This document shows positions 8,347 through 16,461 of a DNA stretch of 64,000 nucleotides, piece after piece. Source of the DNA: Erythrobacteraceae bacterium WH01K (GTDB lineage Bacteria > Pseudomonadota > Alphaproteobacteria > Sphingomonadales > Sphingomonadaceae); the NCBI GenBank assembly GCA_027941995.1, contig CP115966.1, forward strand, positions 2,542,001 through 2,606,000, given 5' to 3'. Position numbers and translations under genes: made by a program. How positions within the stretch are numbered: the stretch's first letter is position 1; every line of letters starts with the position of its first letter. The notes below the pieces were generated by a model. The model saw nothing but the letters and a program-made list of their open reading frames with translations, was not told the DNA's origin and did not search any database.

Positions 8347-8363
8347 GTTAGCGAGTCGCTAAC
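8347..8363. promoter_or_regulatory. 17-bp perfect palindrome between hisF and PEP-CTERM gene
   Basis: GTTAGCGA-G-TCGCTAAC is a perfect 8+8 inverted repeat around one base, 74 bases before the PEP-CTERM start and 9 bases after the hisF stop. There is no T-run, so a protein-binding operator is more likely than a terminator, though an attenuating hairpin cannot be excluded. Confidence 0.5.
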
Positions 8364-8372
8364 CCTTGCGGG

Positions 8373-9143
8373 TCAGGCAATCGCGGAACGCACAGGAAGT
8401 CCTGCGGCGCGCAGGACATCATGCGCCTGCGACACGGTGTGCTGCCCGAAATGGAAGATCGAGGCCGCCAGCACCGCGCTCGCATGACCTCGGGTCACGC
8501 CTTCGACCAGGTGATCCAGCGTGCCCACACCGCCGCTGGCGATCACCGGCACATCCACCGAATCGGATATGGTCCGGGTCAATTCGAGGTCGTATCCTGC
8601 CTTCGTTCCGTCCCCGTCCATGGAGGTAACCAGCAGTTCGCCTGCGCCGAGACCGGCGAGCCTGCGGGCGTGTTCGACAGCATCGACGCCCGTCGCTTTC
8701 CGGCCGCCATGGGTAAAGATTTCCCACCGGCCCTCGCCCGTCCGGCGAGCATCGACGCTGGCGACGACACACTGGCTGCCCATCTTCTCGGCGATTTCGG
8801 AAACCAGTTCGGGCCGCTTCACCGCCGCGCTGTTGACCGCGACCTTGTCCGCCCCTGCCAGCAGCAGCGCGCGCGCGTCCTCCACGCTTGCGACACCGCC
8901 GCCCACGGTCAGCGGCATGAAACACACTTTGGCGGTGCGGCGGACCATGTCCAGCAGCGTGCCCCGCCCCTCATGCGTGGCGGATATGTCGAGGAAACAC
9001 AGCTCGTCCGCCCCCGCAGCATCATAGGCCTGCGCCTGCTCGACCGGGTCGCCGGCATCCTTCAAGTCGACGAAATTGACGCCCTTCACCACGCGGCCAT
9101 CGGCAACGTCGAGACAGGGAATGACGCGAACGCAGACGGTCAT
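8373..9143 (-). CDS. hisF: Imidazole glycerol phosphate synthase, cyclase subunit HisF
   Basis: A 256-residue (beta/alpha)8 barrel that takes ammonia from HisH and converts PRFAR to imidazole glycerol phosphate and AICAR. The N-terminus [17 protein letters not shown] carries the first catalytic Asp (residue 12), and the second lies in [16 protein letters not shown]. The phosphate-binding strands VIASGGVG and LTVGGG are intact. The start ATG overlaps the hisA stop as ATGA. The frame is open upstream, but that segment is hisA antiframe. Confidence 0.97.
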   Translation of the reverse strand: MTVCVRVIPCLDVADGRVVKGVNFVDLKDAGDPVEQAQAYDAAGADELCFLDISATHEGRGTLLDMVRRTAKVCFMPLTVGGGVASVEDARALLLAGADKVAVNSAAVKRPELVSEIAEKMGSQCVVASVDARRTGEGRWEIFTHGGRKATGVDAVEHARRLAGLGAGELLVTSMDGDGTKAGYDLELTRTISDSVDVPVIASGGVGTLDHLVEGVTRGHASAVLAASIFHFGQHTVSQAHDVLRAAGLPVRSAIA

Positions 9144-9865
9144 GTGCCGGCCGCCCCGATCGCTTCGGCAAGGTCGAGCCGACCTTCGTAGAGTGCGCGG
9201 CCTGTGATGACGCCCTCGATCCCCTCGCCCGCATGGGCGGCAAGTGCGTGAATATCTTCCATACCCGCAACCCCGCCGCTGGCGATCACCGGCAAGTCGG
9301 TCGCCCGGGCGAGGTCCAGCGTCGCTGCAACATTGCAACCCTTCAGCAGGCCGTCGCGGCCGATATCGGTAAACAGCAGGCTGGCAACGCCCGCATCCTC
9401 GAACCGGCGCGCCATGTCGGCGACGGGCACGTCGGAGACCTCCGCCCAGCCTTCGGTCGCGACCATGCCGTCACGCGCATCTACGGCCACAACGATACGC
9501 TGCGGATTGGCGCGCGCGGCTTCCTTAACGAAGTCCGGGTCCTTGAGCGCGGCCGATCCGATCACGATCCGGTCGACGCCGAGCGCCAGCCAGCCCTCGA
9601 CCGCGATCCGGTCCCGGATGCCGCCGCCCAGTTGCATCTTGCCGGGGAAGGCTTTCACGATTGCTTCGACCGCGTCCCGGTTACGGCTCTCGCCCGCGAA
9701 CGCTCCGTCGAGATCGACCACATGGAGATGGCTCGCCCCTACCCCGGCGAACAGCATCGCCTGCGCTGCAGGATCGTCGCCATAGACCGTTGCCCGGTCC
9801 ATGTCGCCTTCCGCGAGGCGGACTACTTCGCCGTTCTTCAGGTCGATTGCGGGAAATACGATCAC
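9140..9865 (-). CDS. hisA: 1-(5-phosphoribosyl)-5-[(5-phosphoribosylamino)methylideneamino]imidazole-4-carboxamide isomerase HisA
   Basis: A 241-residue barrel paralogous to HisF, carrying out the Amadori isomerisation of ProFAR to PRFAR. It begins [15 protein letters not shown] with the catalytic Asp8, has the second Asp in [11 protein letters not shown], and phosphate loops LGGGIRD and VIASGGVAG. The start is GTG at 9865, chosen because the conserved N-terminus begins there and AAAGGA lies seven bases upstream. It starts 13 bases after the hisH stop and overlaps hisF. Confidence 0.97.
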   Translation of the reverse strand: MIVFPAIDLKNGEVVRLAEGDMDRATVYGDDPAAQAMLFAGVGASHLHVVDLDGAFAGESRNRDAVEAIVKAFPGKMQLGGGIRDRIAVEGWLALGVDRIVIGSAALKDPDFVKEAARANPQRIVVAVDARDGMVATEGWAEVSDVPVADMARRFEDAGVASLLFTDIGRDGLLKGCNVAATLDLARATDLPVIASGGVAGMEDIHALAAHAGEGIEGVITGRALYEGRLDLAEAIGAAGT

Positions 9866-9878
9866 GCCGGAATCCTTT

Positions 9879-10499
9879 TCAAGGCCGCCATTCGAGGAAG
9901 CGGGAAAGCAGGTCGAGCCCGTAGCGCTGGCTCTTTTCAGGATGGAACTGGACGCCCAGCGCCGTGCCGGTCTGGACTGCGGCCACCACCGGCCCGCCGT
10001 GATCGGTCGCCGCGCAGACGGAGGCCTGCCCCTCGCCCGCATAGCGAAGGGCGTAGGAATGGAGGAAATACGCCTCCCCCGGCTCGACAAGCGAGGGTTC
10101 GCCGACCGGTTCGACGCGGTTCCAGCCCATATGCGGGACCTTCACGTCGGCGCTCGCCTGCAGGGGCGCGACATCGCCGCCAACCCAGCCAAGGCCCGGA
10201 TGCGCGCCATGCTCCAGCCCGCGCGTCGCCATCAATTGCATGCCGACACAGATGCCGAGAAAGGGCGTCCCTTTCGAAAGCACGCGTTCTGCCAGCGTTT
10301 CCGTCATGTCGGGAATGGCTGACAGCCCCTTCATGCAGGCGGCGTAGGAGCCAACGCCCGGCAGCACGATCCGGGAAGCAGACGCCACCGCGCCGGCATC
10401 CGCCGTGACCAGGACGTCTGCCCCGACTGCCTTGAGCGCGTTCTCTACCGAATGAAGGTTCCCGGCCCCGTAATCGATCAGGGCGACCGTCTCAGCCAC
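9879..10499 (-). CDS. hisH: Imidazole glycerol phosphate synthase, glutamine amidotransferase subunit HisH
   Basis: A 206-residue class I glutamine amidotransferase that feeds ammonia to HisF. Visible are [18 protein letters not shown] at the N-terminus, the oxyanion segment [11 protein letters not shown], the nucleophile Cys84 in [10 protein letters not shown], and [10 protein letters not shown] with the catalytic His and Glu. The start is GTG at 10499, lying inside the last codons of hisB (8-base overlap), which implies coupled translation. Confidence 0.96.
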   Translation of the reverse strand: MAETVALIDYGAGNLHSVENALKAVGADVLVTADAGAVASASRIVLPGVGSYAACMKGLSAIPDMTETLAERVLSKGTPFLGICVGMQLMATRGLEHGAHPGLGWVGGDVAPLQASADVKVPHMGWNRVEPVGEPSLVEPGEAYFLHSYALRYAGEGQASVCAATDHGGPVVAAVQTGTALGVQFHPEKSQRYGLDLLSRFLEWRP

Positions 10500-11085
10500 C
10501 CAGCTGCCCCTTGGTGCTGGGAATGGCCCCGCCTTTACGCGGATCGAGTTCGACCGCGCTGCGCATCGCCCGGGCAAATCCCTTGTAGATCGCCTCGCAG
10601 ATGTGGTGGTTGTTGGTTCCGTAGAGCAGTTCGACATGGAGCGTCAGCCCAGCCGTCTGCGAGACGGAATGGAACCAGTGCTCGATCAGTTCGGTATCCC
10701 ATTCGCCCAGCTTTTCCTGCGTGAAGCCGGCTTTCCAGACGAGGTAGGGGCGTCCCGAAATGTCCAGCGCAACGCGCGCCAGCGTCTCGTCCATGGGCGA
10801 ATGCGCCGTTCCGTATCGTCCGATGCCCCCCTTGTCCCCCAGCGCAGCTGCCAGGGCCTGCCCCAGCGCGAGCGCGCTGTCCTCGGTGGTATGGTGCTGG
10901 TCGACATGCAGGTCGCCATCCACCTTCATCGTGACGTCGATCAAGGAGTGGCGGCTGAACTGTTCCACCATGTGATCGAGAAAACCGATGCCGGTCGAGA
11001 CATCGTACGTGCCGGTCCCGTCGAGATCGACCTCGACCAGGATCTTCGTTTCGGCGGTGTCGCGGCTGATTGTGCCTGTTCGCAT
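10492..11085 (-). CDS. hisB: Imidazoleglycerol-phosphate dehydratase HisB
   Basis: A 197-residue monofunctional IGP dehydratase (no phosphatase domain, as usual outside enterobacteria). Both manganese-binding repeats are present: DQHHTTED (residues 62-69) and [13 protein letters not shown] and the [13 protein letters not shown] segment are also intact. The start ATG at 11085 gives the usual family length; the upstream open frame overlaps the sspB promoter. It is first of the minus-strand his genes and divergent from sspB, with 86 bases between the starts. Confidence 0.97.
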   Translation of the reverse strand: MRTGTISRDTAETKILVEVDLDGTGTYDVSTGIGFLDHMVEQFSRHSLIDVTMKVDGDLHVDQHHTTEDSALALGQALAAALGDKGGIGRYGTAHSPMDETLARVALDISGRPYLVWKAGFTQEKLGEWDTELIEHWFHSVSQTAGLTLHVELLYGTNNHHICEAIYKGFARAMRSAVELDPRKGGAIPSTKGQLGG

Positions 11086-11171
11086 AACGAGCGCGCTATA
11101 GGCCCTCACCACAGGCAGGCAAGCTTTCCGGCTTGACCCGCGCGCCTGCCGACGCCACGAGTTGCCGCGAT

Positions 11172-11675
11172 ATGAGCGACAACACACCAGACAGCCTGAT
11201 CCCCTATGACGAGATCGTGCAGGAGGCCCTGCGCGCCGTCGTCGGCCGCGTGCTCGGGGAAATTGCCCGGGGCCCGAACGAGCTGCCCGGAGAACATCAT
11301 TTCTACATCACGTTCAAGACGCAGGCTCCCGGCGTCAACATCCCGCCCCATCTGCGCGAGCGGTTTCCGGACGAGATGACCATCGTCCTGCAGAACAAGT
11401 TCTGGGACCTGGTGGTAACGGATGATGGCTTCAGCGTGGGGCTCAGCTTCAACCAGATGCCGGCGAAGCTGGATATTCGCTATGCCGCCATCACCGCTTT
11501 CGTCGATCCGGCTGTCGATTTCGGGCTGCAGTTCCAGGCCACCGTCGCCGACATGAGCCCGGAAGAACACGAGGCACCCGAAAACGACGAGGCGGAACAG
11601 GCAGGCACCGCGCCCGTTACAGAGAGCGAAGACGGCTCCAACGTCGTCACGGTGGATTTCGGCCGCAAGAGCTAG
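11172..11675 (+). CDS. sspB: SspB family ClpXP adaptor, alphaproteobacterial type
   Basis: A 167-residue SspB. The core (about residues 5-115) has [10 protein letters not shown], the beta-strands [12 protein letters not shown] and [25 protein letters not shown], and the tag-binding FSVGLSF. An acidic, probably disordered linker ([13 protein letters not shown]) leads to the C-terminal [10 protein letters not shown], the likely ClpX-tethering tail. SspB delivers ssrA-tagged and other substrates to ClpXP. The start at 11172 is preferred over the in-frame ATG at 11133 because family members begin MSD or similar. Confidence 0.92.
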   Translation: MSDNTPDSLIPYDEIVQEALRAVVGRVLGEIARGPNELPGEHHFYITFKTQAPGVNIPPHLRERFPDEMTIVLQNKFWDLVVTDDGFSVGLSFNQMPAKLDIRYAAITAFVDPAVDFGLQFQATVADMSPEEHEAPENDEAEQAGTAPVTESEDGSNVVTVDFGRKS

Positions 11676-11737
11676 GAGCGCCTCCCTTCTGCGGACCGGG
11701 GTGGCACAGGCAGCGGTCCGGACAACAGGAGGGTCAG

Positions 11738-12145
11738 ATGGTCAAGCATGTCGAGGAATACGGGGCAGACGCGGTAGACAAGGTGCGCAGGCGCACACGC
11801 GGCAACCGTCGGCACGTGCCCGGCCCGTCCGTCAATCCCGCGACGAATGTCATCATGGCCGATGTTGCCATGCGAGCAGGGTCGTACCTGCTGCGCGGCG
11901 CGGTGGAGAAGGGGTTCCTGAAGGGCCGGTATGGCAGCGAGACCGCGTCGGAAATCGTCGCCAATCGCTCCTTGAAAAAAACGGTCGCCAGCTTCGCCCT
12001 TGCCAAGCTTGCTACGCGATCGCTGCCCGGTGCGGTCATCGTCAGCGGTGGTCTGGTCGCAAAAACCCTGTTCGACCGGGGCCGCGCCCGAAAGGCCCGG
12101 CTGGAAGGCGACCGCGAATTGCTGGAACAGGCGCGGGACGACTGA
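11738..12145 (+). CDS. Conserved hypothetical protein
   Basis: A 135-residue basic protein not recognised as a named family. It has a charged N-terminus (KVRRRTRGNRRH), then SVNPATNVIMADVAMRAGSYLLRGAVEKGFL, then a moderately hydrophobic stretch LPGAVIVSGGLVAKTLF (about residues 97-113) that could be a membrane-associated helix, and an Arg/Lys/Glu-rich end. A strong AGGAGG site six bases before the ATG supports expression. It lies between sspB and gmk on the same strand. The layout resembles short 'molecular chaperone-like' hypotheticals of sphingomonads, but no function can be assigned. Confidence 0.7.
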   Translation: MVKHVEEYGADAVDKVRRRTRGNRRHVPGPSVNPATNVIMADVAMRAGSYLLRGAVEKGFLKGRYGSETASEIVANRSLKKTVASFALAKLATRSLPGAVIVSGGLVAKTLFDRGRARKARLEGDRELLEQARDD

Positions 12146-12240
12146 TCGGGCGCAAGCTGCACCGGCCGTAGACCTCCGGGATTGCAGATCGTCTGACAGC
12201 AGCGCTTGATTTCCCTGCGCGCGTGGGGGCAAGAGCCACC

Positions 12241-12900
12241 ATGACCAAGGCAAACGGCATTCCAGACTCGCAGTCCGACACGCTCCATCGCCGGGGCCTG
12301 ATGTTCATCCTGTCCTCCCCTTCCGGCGCGGGGAAGACGACGATTGCGCGCAAACTCCTGACCGCGGATAACGAGATCAAGCTTTCCGTCAGTGCCACGA
12401 CCCGTGCCCCGCGCGAGGGCGAGGTGGACGGTGTGCATTATCATTTCGTGTCCGATGCCGAATTCGACCGGATGGTGGATGACGACGACTTCTACGAATG
12501 GGCGCACGTCTTCGGCAACCGGTACGGCACGCCCAAGGGGCATATCCGCAACGCGCTGAAGGAAGGGCAGGATTTCCTGTTCGACATCGATTGGCAGGGC
12601 ACGCAGCAACTCTACCAGAAGGACCAGCAGGACACGGTCAGCGTGTTCATCCTGCCGCCCAGTATCGCGGCCCTGCGCGAGAGGCTCGAAGGACGCGGCA
12701 CCGACGCACCGGACATCATCGATGCGCGGATGGAACGCGCCAAGGCCGAAATCAGCCACTGGGCCGAATACGACTACGTCGTCATCAATGACGATCTGGA
12801 CGACTGCTTCCACAAGGTCAGCGAAATCCTGCACGCGGAGCGCATGCGCCGCACACGCCAGACGGGATTGATCCCGTTCGTGCGCGAACTGACCGAATAA
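12241..12900 (+). CDS. gmk: Guanylate kinase
   Basis: A 219-residue GMP kinase. Its P-loop PSGAGKTT lies at about residues 27-34, then VSATTRAPREGEVDGVHYHFV (GMP-binding region), FYEWAHVFGNRYGTPKG, DIDWQGTQQL and the lid ERLEGRGTD. It converts GMP to GDP with ATP. The ATG at 12241 is used; an in-frame GTG at 12223 is possible. Length and motifs are standard, and the 20-residue lead before the kinase fold is slightly long. Confidence 0.96.
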   Translation: MTKANGIPDSQSDTLHRRGLMFILSSPSGAGKTTIARKLLTADNEIKLSVSATTRAPREGEVDGVHYHFVSDAEFDRMVDDDDFYEWAHVFGNRYGTPKGHIRNALKEGQDFLFDIDWQGTQQLYQKDQQDTVSVFILPPSIAALRERLEGRGTDAPDIIDARMERAKAEISHWAEYDYVVINDDLDDCFHKVSEILHAERMRRTRQTGLIPFVRELTE

Positions 12901-12914
12901 GAATTTAGCCGAAA

Positions 12915-12942
12915 GGGGAAACCCCCGGGCGTCAGTCGCCCG
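12915..12942. terminator. Possible terminator hairpins between gmk and SDR gene
   Basis: CGGGCG-tcagt-CGCCCG (12926-12942) overlaps the SDR stop codon and is next to GGGG-aaa-CCCC (12915-12925). Together they could form stacked hairpins between the two convergent genes. No long T-run is present. Confidence 0.35.
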
Positions 12943-13741
12943 AGGGATCCACGAAGTTACCTGCACCGATATTGGCGTTCACCACGCCGCCATCGATGGG
13001 AATGGTCGTGCCGACGACATAGTCGCCAGCGCGGCTGAGCAGGTAGATTGCGCCTGCCGCCATGTCTTCCGTCACACCGACCCGGCGCGAGGGGATGCCT
13101 TTTTCCACCATGTCGGCATTGTCGCGGGCGGCACGGTTCATGGCGCTGGGGAATGCGCCGGGTCCGATGCCATTCACGATGATGTTGTGTCCGACCAGTT
13201 CGGCAGCCATCCGCCGCGTCAGATGGATAAGACCCGCTTTCGACGCCTGGTAGGGGTAGGTCGGCCACGGATTGCTCTTCATCCCGTCGATGCTGGCAAT
13301 CATCAGAACCTTGGCCGGGCGATCCTTCGTGCCGGCGGCCTTCAGCAGGGGAAGCAGCTTCTGCGTCAGGAAGAACGGGGTCTTCACGTTGAGGTCCATC
13401 GTGCGGTCCCAGCCCGCTTCGGTGAAATCCTCGAACGGTTCGCCCCAGACAGCGCCCGCATTGTTGACCAGCAGGTCAAGCTTGTCCTCGCGGCTCGCGA
13501 GGTCGTCCGCCAGCGCCTTGATACCGTCCATCTGCGACAGGTCACCGGTCAGGCCGATGACCTTCTCGCCCAGTTCCGCACTGGTTTCGTCGACCTGCTC
13601 CTTCTTGCGGGCGACGATGTAGACCTTCGCGCAGCCGGCCTCGAGCAGGCCTTCCACGATCATCTTGCCGATTCCGCGGCTGCCGCCGGTGACCAGCGCG
13701 ATCTTGCCTTCCAGCCCGAACAGTTCGTTCAATTTCATCAT
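12932..13741 (-). CDS. Short-chain dehydrogenase/reductase, RhlG-like
   Basis: A 269-residue classical SDR. It shows the NAD(P)-binding TGGSRGIG (residues 18-25), NNAG (93-96), catalytic Ser150 in LMIASIDG and YQASK (Tyr164, Lys168). The C-terminal TTIPIDGGVV closes the fold. The spacing and the AGAVWGEPFEDF stretch resemble RhlG/3-oxoacyl reductase-type enzymes that act on acyl intermediates. It lies 13 bases downstream of the small acyl-CoA dehydrogenase gene on the same strand, so a role in the same acyl-CoA pathway is likely but not shown. Confidence 0.88.
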   Translation of the reverse strand: MMKLNELFGLEGKIALVTGGSRGIGKMIVEGLLEAGCAKVYIVARKKEQVDETSAELGEKVIGLTGDLSQMDGIKALADDLASREDKLDLLVNNAGAVWGEPFEDFTEAGWDRTMDLNVKTPFFLTQKLLPLLKAAGTKDRPAKVLMIASIDGMKSNPWPTYPYQASKAGLIHLTRRMAAELVGHNIIVNGIGPGAFPSAMNRAARDNADMVEKGIPSRRVGVTEDMAAGAIYLLSRAGDYVVGTTIPIDGGVVNANIGAGNFVDPSGD

Positions 13742-13754
13742 CGGATCGTCTCCC

Positions 13755-14894
13755 TCAATATCCGCTGAGCTGCGCGACGCGGTTGGCGTGGAAATACTGG
13801 TCGCCCAGGAATTCCTGCAATGCGCGGTCGCGCTTCATGTAAAGGCCGATGTCGTATTCGTCGGTCATGCCGATGCCGCCATGCATCTGGACGCCTTCCT
13901 TGACCGACAGACCGGCAGCCTTGGCAACCTTCGCCTTTGCCACCGACACCATCAGCGATGCATTTTCGGAATTCCCGTCCAGCAATTGCTGCGCCTTGAT
14001 CGTCACGGCCCGTGCGATCTCGACTTCGGAATACAGATGGCTGGCCCGGTGCTGGAGGGCCTGGAATTCCCCGATCAACTGGCCGAACTGCTTGCGCTGT
14101 TTCAGGTAGTCGACCGTCATGTCGAACGCCCCGCGCGCTACGCCGCAGCCTTCCGCAGCGGAACCGGCACGGCCCGCATCGAGCATCGCGTTCAGGATTT
14201 CACGTCCGCCATCGACTTCGCCGATCACCGCATCGCCATCCAGTTCGACACCGTCGAAGGTCGTGTGGGTGGCCATGGAGCTGTCGACGAGGCGCACGGC
14301 CTCGTGGTTCATGCCTGCCGCGTCCTTCGGCACGGCGAACAGGGTGATGCCGTCCTGGTCCGCGTCCCCGCCGGAAGTGCGCGCCGCGACCACCAGCATG
14401 TCGGCGCTGCCGCCATAGACGACGTAGTCCTTCTTGCCCGACAGCTTGAAGCCGTTGCCCGACTTCTCCGCCTTGCAGGCGATGCGATCGGGGTTGTGCT
14501 TCGCGCCCTCGTCGATCGCGACCGCGAATACGCTTTCGCCGGCGACCAGGCCAGGCAGGTATCGGCCCTTCACGTCCGAACCGCCATGTTTCAGCGCCGT
14601 GGCGGCGAGGACCGAACTGGTGAGGAACGGCGACGGCGTCAGGTTCCGGCCGATTTCCTCCAGCACGATACCAGCCTCGACATGGCCCATGCCCAGCCCG
14701 CCATCGTCCTCGTCCACCAGGATGCCGGTGAAACCCATTTCGCCGAACTGCTTCCACAAGCCGTGGCCGAAGCCATCCTTGCAATCGCGGTCCCGCCAGT
14801 GGCGCAGCTGTTTCTTGATCGCGCCTTCTTCGGCCATGAACTGGCTGGCACTGTCGGCCAGCATGGCCTGATCGTCGTCGTGGTAAAGTGGCAT
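13755..14894 (-). CDS. Acyl-CoA dehydrogenase family protein, probable non-catalytic partner subunit
   Basis: A 379-residue ACAD-fold protein. The N-terminal helices are followed by the beta-domain with GFKLSGKKDYVVYG, and the C-terminal helical domain has MHGGIGMTDEYDIGLYMKR. The usual YEGT/IEGG-type stretch with the catalytic Glu near the end is absent: the sequence runs QEFLGDQYFHANRVA. Its upstream neighbour has that motif. This resembles the paired subunits of alpha2-beta2 ACADs such as mycobacterial FadE28/FadE29. GGAGAG five bases before ATG sets the start. It begins 92 bases after the neighbour. Confidence 0.88.
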   Translation of the reverse strand: MPLYHDDDQAMLADSASQFMAEEGAIKKQLRHWRDRDCKDGFGHGLWKQFGEMGFTGILVDEDDGGLGMGHVEAGIVLEEIGRNLTPSPFLTSSVLAATALKHGGSDVKGRYLPGLVAGESVFAVAIDEGAKHNPDRIACKAEKSGNGFKLSGKKDYVVYGGSADMLVVAARTSGGDADQDGITLFAVPKDAAGMNHEAVRLVDSSMATHTTFDGVELDGDAVIGEVDGGREILNAMLDAGRAGSAAEGCGVARGAFDMTVDYLKQRKQFGQLIGEFQALQHRASHLYSEVEIARAVTIKAQQLLDGNSENASLMVSVAKAKVAKAAGLSVKEGVQMHGGIGMTDEYDIGLYMKRDRALQEFLGDQYFHANRVAQLSGY

Positions 14895-14986
14895 CGTTCT
14901 CTCCGCTCGCGAGGGGTCTGCCACCCCCCGCGCCAAAAATTCTCAGACATCCGCCGGTGCATCGACCGGCGACATGGTGGCGTGGC

Positions 14987-16180
14987 TCAAGCCCCCGGCA
15001 GTTCAAGGATACGCTTGGAAATCACGTTCAGCATGACCTCGCTGGTTCCGCCCTCGATCGAGTTCGCCTTGGTGCGCAGCCAGTTGCGAGCCGGCTTGCC
15101 GCCGCTGGTTTCCTCGCTGTCCCATTCCAGCGCCGTGCTGCCACCCGCCGACATCATCAGCTCGTGGCGACGCTTGTTCAATTCGGTCCCGACATATTTC
15201 ATCATGTTCGGCTGGGCAGGATGCGCCTTGCCGACCTTGATCTCGTCGAGGAATTTCTCGCCCATTGCGGCATAGGCCAGCGCGTCGACATCGAACATCG
15301 CCAATTCCGCGCGCAGTACCGGATCGAGCTGGGCGCCATCCTTGTTCGCCCGGCGCATCATCGCGGCACCGATCGTGCTGGTGTGGCCACCGCCGCCTGC
15401 GCCGGAAATCATCTCGCGTTCGTGACCCAGCAGGTATTTCGCCACGTCCCAGCCGCGATTGATTTCGCCGACATAGCCGGGGCAATCCTCGCCATAGGAC
15501 TTGGGGACCTTCACATCGTCGAAGAAGGTTTCGCAGAACGGGCTGTTGCCGCTGATCAGCAGGATCGGCTTCGTCGACACGCCTTCGCCGGCCATGTCGA
15601 ACAGCATGAAGGTGATGCCCTGGTACTTGTTTTCCTTGTCCGTGCGGACGAGGCAGAAGATCCAGTCCGCCTCGTCGGCATAAGAGGTCCAGATCTTCTG
15701 GCCGTTGACGACCCAGTGGTCGCCCTTGTCCTCGCCGAAGGTCTGCATGGACACGAGATCGGATCCGCTGCCCGGCTCGCTATAGCCCTGGCACCAGCGG
15801 ATTTCGCCGCGGGCGATTTCGTTGAGGAAGCGCTTCTTCTGACCTTCGGTGCCGAATTGCAGCAGCGCCGGGCCGAGCATCCAGATGCCGAAACTGCTGA
15901 GCGGCGGCCGGGCATTGATGCGGGCCATTTCTTCGCGCAACACCTTGGCCTCTGCCGGGCTCAGGCCAGCACCGCCATATTCCTTCGGCCAGGCGGGGAC
16001 CGTGTAGCCTTTTTCCACGCAGGCATCGAACCAGGCTTTCTGCGCGTCGGAATTGAACGTCGCCTTGCGGCCGCCCCAGTAGACATCCTGATCGTCGCGG
16101 ACAGGCTCGCGCATTTCGGCGGGGCAGTTCGCCTCCAGCCAGTCTCGGGTTTCGCTGCGGAACGCTTCCAGGTCGGACAT
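14987..16180 (-). CDS. Acyl-CoA dehydrogenase family protein (catalytic-type subunit)
   Basis: A 397-residue FAD-dependent acyl-CoA dehydrogenase. Visible are WCQGYSEPGSGSDLVSMQT (FAD/substrate segment), WVVNGQKIWTSYADEADW, and NSIEGGTSEVMLNVISKRILELPG at the C-terminus with the Glu of the IEGG motif. It introduces the alpha-beta double bond into an acyl-CoA, and electrons go to ETF. Family relatives act on branched or ring-linked acyl-CoAs as often as on straight chains, so the substrate is open. The start follows GGAGAG by five bases. It heads the minus-strand unit ACAD-ACAD-SDR. Confidence 0.92.
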   Translation of the reverse strand: MSDLEAFRSETRDWLEANCPAEMREPVRDDQDVYWGGRKATFNSDAQKAWFDACVEKGYTVPAWPKEYGGAGLSPAEAKVLREEMARINARPPLSSFGIWMLGPALLQFGTEGQKKRFLNEIARGEIRWCQGYSEPGSGSDLVSMQTFGEDKGDHWVVNGQKIWTSYADEADWIFCLVRTDKENKYQGITFMLFDMAGEGVSTKPILLISGNSPFCETFFDDVKVPKSYGEDCPGYVGEINRGWDVAKYLLGHEREMISGAGGGGHTSTIGAAMMRRANKDGAQLDPVLRAELAMFDVDALAYAAMGEKFLDEIKVGKAHPAQPNMMKYVGTELNKRRHELMMSAGGSTALEWDSEETSGGKPARNWLRTKANSIEGGTSEVMLNVISKRILELPGA

Positions 16181-16261
16181 GAACTCTCTCCAGTGATACT
16201 TGCGCAATATGTCGCCATTTGCGGCGCGGGGGATGGAAACGGGGCGCGGATCGCCCTCTCT

Positions 16262-16277
16262 TTAACGTAAGCGTTAA
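16262..16277. promoter_or_regulatory. Inverted repeat TTAACG-N4-CGTTAA, candidate operator
   Basis: A perfect 6+6 inverted repeat with a four-base spacer lies in the 281-base divergent gap between the ACAD operon (start 16180) and the MFS gene (start 16462). Further GCGTTAAC/GCGTTGAC half-sites occur near 16366-16386. Its spacing suits a dimeric TetR- or MarR-type regulator of lipid catabolism; no regulator gene is in the window beside it. Confidence 0.5.
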
Positions 16278-16461
16278 GCGCATTGGGCGTCCCGCTGCAA
16301 GGGCAGGCTTGGGCGATAATTCTCCGCGATGCCGCAGGCCTGCCGTGCCGTAGCGTAAGGCATTCGCGCGTTGACGGACGCGTTAACTTGCCTACGCTTG
16401 AAGGCATGGGAGAGAGCTTGAAACGAGGCGGAGTCGCGCCCCTTTTGCGGCCTTCTGCGGA

